From: Chamaecyparis obtusa
Taxonomy: Eukaryota; Streptophyta; Pinopsida; Cupressales; Cupressaceae
Direction: 5' to 3'
NCBI GenBank assembly: GCA_027943335.1
Contig: BSBK01006348.1
Location: 433,001-497,000 of the forward strand
DNA: 64,000 nucleotides
Shown here: positions 57,305 to 64,000 of the stretch, piece after piece
Numbering within the stretch: position 1 is the stretch's first letter
Layout of the letters: the number at the start of each line of letters is the position of its first letter
Position numbers and translations under genes: made by a program
Notes under the pieces: model-generated
Told to the model about the DNA's origin: nothing
The model's database searches: none
The model's input: the letters and a program-made list of their open reading frames with translations, nothing else

Positions 57305-57376
57305 AAGTGCTGCAATTTACTCAATTCTGCAACATATGAGGGGATTTCACCAGAAATATTGTTGTTCCTCAGGACT
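57305..57376 (-). CDS. LRR exon 5 of the window
   Basis: 72 nt, VLRNNNISGEIPSYVAELSK. Donor GTAAG, acceptor GCAG. The VLRNNNISG phrase is a hallmark of the family; it is followed in relatives by an LSFN..G.IP repeat that is absent here. Confidence 0.88.
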
Positions 57377-60300
57377 CTGCACAACACATAATATATTAGA
57401 AAATGCTATGTAATAAACAGTTGACTTTCCATTTAGGTGCAAGTTATTTTACTTACAGTTGAGTTAATTCCTTCAAGCCTTGCAAGAATGTCAATGATGT
57501 GACACCTAAAGTCAAGTCACTTATTCTCCTGCAAGAATAAAGATCCACCAAATGGCTCAAAAAATTGAGCTGTGAATCGATTTTATGATTTTATTTACTT
57601 CTTTCAATTTGATAATCAAGTAAACAAAGATAGAATGAAAACAACCACCAAAAATTAGGCAATCTAACACGTACAGTGTTTGCAAAGAGGTTAAGTTGAA
57701 GAAGCTTGCAGGAATTGGACCCTCAAGAGAAGTTCCCCGAATTCTCCTGCATAACTAATTGGTCAACATATATACCCAAATCTATAGAATGGAAAAAGAT
57801 CGGCCATCAGAATAGTAAGCAAGAGAGAAAGTTTCAATAGAAATTATATATCCTGGTCAAAAACCACAAATGGATGTGAGAACAATTTCTTTATGTCAAA
57901 TTATGCAACAGAAATACCTTGATAATCTTAATCCAGTGCGGGTTTTGTCAATATCTGATTCCCCTAAAGGATCAGCAGTTTGGAACTTCATGATGTCATC
58001 AAGAGAGGTTGTGTTCAAACATGTTTCGTGGGAGGTCAACAAAGGAACAAATATCAAATTCTGGCGAGATTCGTGGAGTGGGCTACCTATCTTATTAACT
58101 CCATCGATCCCTCATGATATAATATCCACATCGGAAAATGTATGGGGCACTCAACTCATAAACTTTGTTTATGCTGTTTGTATATTCTCAGGTAAAGTCA
58201 TTTGGAAAGATCCGGACGAATTAACTCTCTCACTGCCATAGAAAGAATTATTTCATAAAATATTTTCATCAAGAGTGGTTCATTTGTCAAATAAAGAAGA
58301 TTGCCTGCTTTGGGCACCTGTGAAGGATGGAAACTACTTGATAAAAGAGGGGTACAAAATTATATAGCAGACAAAGTCCGATAAGATCTCTTCTTGTGCT
58401 TACTCTTTCTGTTGGAATCGTGTGGTCCTTCCGAAAGCGGGATGCTTTGCTTGGCTGGCACTAAAAAATAGAATACTTACTAGTGACAGACTTGAGAAAT
58501 TCCGCATTACGCAATCTTTTAAGTGTAAGCTATGTGAAGATCAGATTGAGCATGTAGATCATCTATTGCTGAGGTGTACTTTTGCAAAGGAATGTTGGTC
58601 CTTTGTCCTCAATAAACTCCATTATTCTACCCCTTTGCCTAATAAAATTTGGGACCTTTTCTAGTCATGGCCAACTCTGTATTCAAATTCCCTATTTTCT
58701 AATCTCTGGAGATGCATACCAGCATTAGTTGTGTGGTCAATTTGGTGGGAAAGAAACAAACGTATATTTAGAAATATTTCCTCACAAATTGAGGATGTCT
58801 TGGGGGGCATTGAGAGGATAATTTCCGAAGTGGTCAATGCTAGTATTTACCGATGCAGCTTCAATCCAATAATCTCACAGTGGGATAGTATTGTTCTCAG
58901 AGAGTGGAAGATGCTTGTCATTCCACTAGGTTGGGGTCCTCCAAAAAACAGACTATTGCAAGCGGATCGCTCAACAATTAAGTGGTCTCCACCTACTCAG
59001 AACCTATTGAAGCTAAATTTTGATGGAGCTTCGCGTGGAAATCAAGGAAATTCAGGTCTTGGTGCGTGTATAAGAGGTTATCAGGGAAATTTAATGGCAT
59101 TCACTGCCTCCCCATTACCTATAGGGTCTAATAACATGGCAGAAGCTCAAGCTTTGCTTGCAGGACTCATTTTGGCCAAACAGGGTGGATTAGCTAATAT
59201 ACATATTGAAGGTGATTCGATGGTGATTATCAATGCCTGTATCAAGAGGTAATCTCATAATTGGCAGCTTGCATACGTTCTTAAACAAATTTGGTGCATC
59301 ATACATACATTTCCTCTCCTAATTATGTCCCATACACTGAGGGAAGGGAATAAGGTTGCTGACTATTTGGCCAATTTGGGGTGTGATGGAACAGAAATAA
59401 AGTGTTTAGTACCAAAGACATTCCCAGAAGTTTGTGGTGACCTCCAAAGATTGGTGACCTCAGATAAATCCTCAGGTGATGGAAGACATAGCAAACACAG
59501 CACAAGATAAAGCCATTGTACGGTATCCAGCATAAATAAACCGTACACCGTACGGAAAGAAGTGTGAAGGAGAACAAGGAAAAAAAAAAAAGTGCAGAGG
59601 GCTGTACGGCAACAACCACATTCGATAGGAGGGAGAAATAGCCGTACAAGAGGAAGAAGCGACTGTACGGTAGAAGTTCACGTGGATAAAAGTATCAACC
59701 ACAACTTGCACGATAGGACATGTTCGTATGGCCCATATGGTCTCAGCAATCTCGGTTACGTGCGGCAAAGGAAAACAAGGGTCCCGTACAAGCATCAATA
59801 AGTAGCATCAGGACTTCCGTACAGCCACAGATAGCAAATTAGAGACTACATACTATGCAAACCCATGTCCGTACAGCCAGCCATTGGTAATTGGTATAGC
59901 CAACATTAATAAGTACAAACAACAGAGGAGAGTTCATACAGCAAGGAAAATTGACGGCAAGGATTGGCAACAACGAGAGGAAAAGTTTTGTAAAAAAAAA
60001 TAAAAAATGACGACAAGTAAAACCAGTTTGCAGTGCATAAAGTATGGTACCGAAGGGAAGGACATAACGAGGTAGTGAGGAAAACATAAGCGCCTGGCAG
60101 AAAAGAGTGTGGGATAGGAAGAAAATCACAAAAATGGTGTGTTCCATGGACTTCTATGTGAGTTTAAAGGTACTAATTTGGTCTTGGCGGTGGGGGCGCT
60201 ACCCCTCGATCCCGCTGGGGGCTTTGCCCCCTAGACCCCCATCGTCCTTTTGAGGTACACCACAATTGTGAGTTGGGGCATCGAAAACGGCAGGAGGAAA

Positions 60301-63300
60301 TTACTCAGTTATTAGCCTTTGGAAAGTGTGACCAGTTGGTGAGACCCGGAGCTGCTGCAGGCATGGAGTGTCTGCATGTCGGAGGTGGAGAGAGCACTGG
60401 AGCAAGTCTTTCAAGAGGGGTACTACGCTTTGAGGCACTCGGAGTAGGTGTTGGCTGGACGTGAGGCTGTCTTGGTGGATGCATAGAGAGCTCGGGAGGA
60501 GCTGACCACCTAGTTGGAGGCAGTAGAGCAACACTTTGCTCAGCGTACCCAGGAGTTGGAAGCGGAGAAGGCAACACGAGTGGCTATCGAGGTGAGATTG
60601 GCTCGGAAGACAGTATTGTTTGAACAAGGGTTAGCGGAGGCTACAGCTGAAAAGTATGTTTTGGAGACAAGTTTGGTGCAGGCACGGGAGGAATGTGATA
60701 TGACGGAAAAAGAACAACGACGCAACATAAATGGAGAGGGCAGCACTTCATCTTTTTCAGGGACGCCCTCCGCCCCTTCTCTTCAGTGATTTTCACATGT
60801 CCGGATCAGAATTCTTCATCCTCATCTACGATCCTCAAGTTGCCCTACGTGATGGGTTGAGTATCAGGACACATGTCGGTTACCATCATCATATTTAGTT
60901 CTACATCACCCGTTTATTTCCTGCACCAAATGAAGGCAATATTCAATAATTGTGATGGATGTTTGGTACAAGGAGTACATTGCAGCGATATTACGAAATA
61001 ACCGCCATTCCCCCTTTATTCTGCTACCGTAGAGACGGGTGGACAATTCACACACTTAAGCAGATACTCAAAGTTATTACTGGCAAACTCACACATGTTT
61101 CTGTTCACTTCATTTGGGGTGCACTCAATCTCAATTAATGTCTTCAGATCAACTTGGATTCGCCACTTTCCATTGACAGGGTTATTTATGTGGCATTTTC
61201 ATTGTGTTCTTCCATATCCTGCCTATGCCAAGCTCTGCTAATGGCGAATCTACTTGATGTTTGTGTTCAATGTGATGAGTGCACTTGCTTGCACAGTGAA
61301 ATGCTCCCAAAAAATTACCGATTGTGGATTCTGCCTGGCGAGGATGAAGAAGCACTACCACAGAATATTTCTGATCCTATGTTGGACGAGATGTTTATCT
61401 CTTCTGTTTCAAATCGGCCAGCCATCAAACTGCTAATTGGGGAAGAGAATCTTGCCCCGCGGTCAAAACATTTCCTCTACTCATCGTAGGTAGTGTCAAT
61501 CTTCCTCTCAAATGCTATGGATTTGCTGTAGTCTGTACAACTTTTGGAAATCATCGCCTTCAAATTTGTTAGGCCTCACTTCTGGGAAGGAAAGAAATTG
61601 CAGAGGGCAATGCAACGGTATGATTTATGGTCTGGTCACGCTCTAGTGGGTGGCCTCTTCTCTCGACACATGCTGCTTAAGAATCATGCGTCCATGGTCA
61701 CATATGATAGTATTAAGAAAAGGCTGGAAAAGAAGAGCTTTCAATTTGTCAAAGGTGCCCTGCAATCGTATGGCCGAATGTTGGGGTTTGATTTGGAGAC
61801 GAAGACTAAAATGGTGGTCAAGGCGCTTCTCCAACTGCTCAAAGCTCCATATGTTCCCCCTTCCTCATGCCCTGCTGCTTGCCGAGTTCCTTTCCCAGCT
61901 CCCCTATTACCTGCTACGACGAGCCCGAGTGGAAACATACTGTTTGCAAGTTAGGCCAGTGGCTCTCTGGTCGCTCACTCTTCTCACTCACACCCTGCGG
62001 CTCTGGGTTGGAACGAAGTTGACCCCTCTTTTGGGGGCTCTGGTGTTGATGTGCATGATTCTACGTGGAACTCAAATTCTGAGATTGAGCCAATCTCAGG
62101 ATGGCTTGCTGAGCCCTCGGGCTAGTCACTGCACTCTCAGCCAGAGTTTGTCCCGCACGTGTCCGATGTCATGGAGGAGTAGACTGTGAATTTGAGCTGC
62201 TCGGAAATTTTTTTGAATGCTCATACACATGCTAGCACACATTCGAGTTGTTGTCTATCGTTATTTTGGTCTTAGCTACTTCAGTTTAAAACCGAAAATG
62301 TATTGGTCTTTGACCTTTTTTACTCTTTTCTAAAAAAAGTTGGCTCTGGCCTCACGATTGTAATGAAATGTGACAACACTTGAAACTATTACTGTATAAG
62401 GTTTTACCTTATAACCTTTTGTATATAGCGACGATTTTGGGTTTTCTTCCTGGTTCTTTCCCGATTGAGCTCTTTTTGAATCAGTTTTTTATTAAAATAT
62501 ATAAATATATACAGTGGTTCATCCACTTTTGCTTAAAAAAAATAAAAATTCTTTATGTCCTCTTGTAGGAAGGCCTCATTTCAAAATGCAGGCCTCAGTG
62601 AAATGTAAGAATGTCATTTTCTCATTGAATTACCTCAGTGACGGGAAATCAATCTACAAGCTAGATCTCCCATAAACTAAAGGTTCTAAATTATATGGGC
62701 AAGTGAAGTTTTAGATAGGTTTTCAAAAGATGCAATTAAAATGTTAGGTGTTCTAGCAAACCACAATTTTGAATTGCTAAGAAGTCCATTCAAGTTATTT
62801 TCTAATCAATGTAAACAATTAATAAATTTGAAGCCCCTTTGGGTTAGATTCAAGAACCACCGCCAAGAAATCTTGTCTTCAAACAGTCATAGGCTATACC
62901 TGCACTAGTTATGTTTGTACTATGTAAGTTATATTAAGAATAATGTGATTTCAGGTTATGGCATATGCACAAGAAAATCAGAAAAGATGGCACTTCAATT
63001 TTTTTGGCATCCTCTACTAGTTGTATTTTACAGGAATTGTTCAGATGGATCATGCGGCAGAGAACAAGGTCCACAGTTAATGCACAAAAATTAAGTCAAG
63101 GAAAATACGACCTACTAACAAATGCTGATGAAGTTGGCATATCAATCACACACCAACGGATGCATATATACACCTCTATTTCTATTTATGCATATGCCAT
63201 TTTGAATATTATCATACAATAGCAATTTTCTTTTGCAACATCAGGGCTATACATCTCTCCTGTTGCAATAGAGGTTACAAGGTCAATTTGAGGTGATATG

Positions 63301-63724
63301 GTGTTAAAAATCAGACTACTGTGAACCCACATATGGGAACATGCATACATATATTAAATGAAGGTGTCTACCAATGAGTGTACCCTGGATTGTCACATTA
63401 GACTGATTTCCAAATGATGTACATAAAAGTATAAATTCTAAATTGTGCAGAAAATATATCTTACAGATCATTTAGATCGGTCCAGTTTCCAATGAAATCA
63501 GGTATTGCACCTGTAAACAGATTATCGGATGCCCATCTGCAATCCAAAACAAAAGTAAGCATGTCTGCCCTCCCAACAGGTTGATCATTTTATGAAGTCT
63601 GTAGGCCTAGCATAAAGAATACAGGCTATGAAGATTTATGGCAGAATCTCACACTGTCTTCAATTTCTGTAGATTTCTAAAAGTGCTTGGAATCTCTCCA
63701 GTTAATCCAGCACTATCAATATAC
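57305..63724 (-). CDS. LRR VIII-type receptor-like kinase gene, five LRR exons (partial)
   Basis: Five exons of exactly 72 nt, each with GT donor and AG acceptor and the same codon phase, each encoding one 24-residue leucine-rich repeat. In order: YIDSAGLTGEIPSTFRNLQ.., WASDNLFTGAIPDFIGNW.., RIRGTSLEGPIPASFFNL.., RISDLTLGVTSLTFLQGL.., VLRNNNISGEIPSYVAEL... One-repeat-per-exon structure and these phrases are typical of the LRR VIII receptor kinases of plants, whose ectodomain lies outside the plasma membrane. Signal peptide, malectin-like domain, transmembrane helix and kinase are not in the window. No stop occurs in the five exons. Introns hold LINE and other repeats. Confidence 0.85.
57457..57528 (-). 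CDS. LRR exon 4 of the window
   Basis: 72 nt, RISDLTLGVTSLTFLQGLKE, the irregular repeat without the IP motif that family members have at this place. The intron to exon 5 is only 80 bp. Confidence 0.85.
57675..57746 (-). CDS. LRR exon 3 of the window
   Basis: 72 nt, RIRGTSLEGPIPASFFNLTS. Donor GTACG, acceptor GCAG. The upstream intron to exon 2 is about 5.7 kb. Confidence 0.87.
57862..59510 (+). pseudogene. LINE (L1-like) fragment in the LRR intron
   Basis: It lies antisense to the gene. Text such as FKHVSWEVNKGTNIKFWRDS (57870-58241) is the region after RT; 58422-58664 is the zinc-binding domain (PKAGCFAWLALKNRILTSD, CKLCEDQIEHVDHLLLRCTF, CCHC intact); 58731-59252 holds IWWERNKRIF and a C-terminal RNase H (LNFDGASRGNQGNSGLGACI, NNMAEAQALLAGL, IEGDSM), continued after TAA by HTLREGNKVADYLANLG. 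The 5' end with endonuclease and RT core is missing, the usual 5' truncation. Four stops. Confidence 0.85.
59511..59900. repeat. CGTACGG-rich segment
   Basis: At least ten GTACGG/CCGTACA words (ACACCGTACGGAAAG, GGCTGTACGGCAAC, CCCGTACAAGC, CCGTACAGCC) occur, the same word class as in the LTRs of G. An A-run (59579-59592) lies within. It may be the tail of the LINE or a remnant of a G-like LTR. Confidence 0.5.
59901..60180. other. Intronic sequence, nothing recognised
   Basis: A-rich stretch at 59991-60007; no coding signal. Confidence 0.4.
60181..62189 (+). mobile_element. Unclassified repeat-like coding sequence in the LRR intron
   Basis: GC-rich start with a perfect stem GGGGGC-TTT-GCCCCC (60217-60231), then degraded frames: 60514-60789 (coiled coil EQHFAQRTQELEAEKATRVA), 61154-61489 and 61544-61954 (FVRPHFWEGKKLQRAMQRYD). 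Base composition differs from the AT-rich intron around it, which indicates an insertion. No RT, integrase or transposase motif recognised. Confidence 0.4.
62190..63464 (-). other. Remaining intron between LRR exons 2 and 3
   Basis: AT-rich, no coding signal. Confidence 0.5.
63465..63536 (-). CDS. LRR exon 2 of the window
   Basis: 72 nt, WASDNLFTGAIPDFIGNWTD, a very characteristic repeat of the family. Donor GTAAG, acceptor GCAG. Confidence 0.9.
63653..63724 (-). CDS. LRR exon 1 of the window
   Basis: 72 nt, YIDSAGLTGEIPSTFRNLQK. Donor GTGAG, acceptor ACAG. The exon before it should lie beyond 64000; nothing resembling it is found from 63725 to the end. Confidence 0.9.
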
Positions 63725-64000
63725 CTGTCCAGTCAACAAGAATAATGATTATTCTCATAATTGAACAACATATGCCACATGATCAAGAAACTCTTGCTAG
63801 AATATGGTAGACAAAATGTAGAAGTTAATGATAAAAGATATTTTTCCTTAAAAGGTATGAGTGGGGATGTTGTCGATCAGGTTTCAACTTTCAACCTTTA
63901 GTACAAATTTATACAGGAAAGGGCCTGACAGTTTTATTTTAATAACTACATTTTCTAAATAATTTCATCAGAAAATAATCATATTAACATTAGTTTGGTT
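63725..64000 (-). other. Intronic sequence to the window end
   Basis: AT-rich, no exon seen. Confidence 0.5.

Noticed and set aside
59323..59798. Minus-strand ORFs near the LINE end
   Set aside because: Antisense to the LINE RNase H end or in the GTACGG-rich segment; no domain.
60301..60627. Minus-strand ORFs at 60.3-60.6 kb
   Set aside because: Antisense to the coiled-coil frame; composition is explained by the GC-rich insert.

Overview
The window looks like nuclear DNA of a seed plant with a very large, repeat-packed genome; a gymnosperm such as a conifer is my inference. The grounds are several layers of nested LTR retrotransposons, chromovirus-type Gypsy and Copia polyproteins, LINE fragments, AT-rich introns with GT-AG borders, and one plant receptor-kinase gene of the LRR VIII type. 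No bacterial operon, rRNA, tRNA or CRISPR array was seen.

Layout. 1-4425: left-truncated LTR element A (minus strand), with a coiled-coil/zinc-knuckle ORF1 and a large unknown ORF2 but no visible pol. 4426-5425: unclassified LTR-like sequence. 5426-9637: element B, a chromovirus derivative without pol whose interior is a minisatellite. 9638-22043: unclassified coding element C, split by a complete Copia element (11135-18531) and carrying a degenerate tandem array. 22044-29045: 5'-truncated Copia element E (plus strand), holding a 2.2-kb solo LTR (I). 29140-30414: LINE remnant and an unidentified reading frame. 30415-53723: solo LTR F, split by element D (31173-52991), which is itself split by chromovirus H (33623-41134, minus) and chromovirus G (43459-49982, plus). 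53729-57300: unidentified sequence and a Gypsy fragment. 57305-63724: five 72-nt LRR exons of an LRR VIII receptor-like kinase gene (minus strand); one 5.7-kb intron holds a LINE and other repeat-like sequence.

The most unusual content is the A/D family. Two diverged copies share the same two-ORF plan: ORF1 is a coiled coil followed by up to five CCHC knuckles, and ORF2 is about 1,100 codons with no domain I recognise. Neither copy shows protease, reverse transcriptase or integrase, although A is cut off before its 3' end. The LTR ends, tRNA-primer site and repeated polypurine tracts resemble those of the Copia elements in the same window, so mobilisation in trans by Copia machinery is a reasonable inference. 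When the nested insertions and one target-site copy are removed mentally, the ORF2 frame of D stays open, and so does the frame of C.

Insertion order from target-site duplications: LINE/unknown ORF, then F, then D, then G and H; separately C then Copia1, and E then I. Nearly all elements are dead, and most of their stop codons look like C-to-T or G-to-A changes at CAG, CAA, CGA and TGG codons, as expected for methylated, silenced DNA. No kinase exon of the LRR gene lies to its left in the window, so either its next intron exceeds 57 kb or the gene is disrupted.
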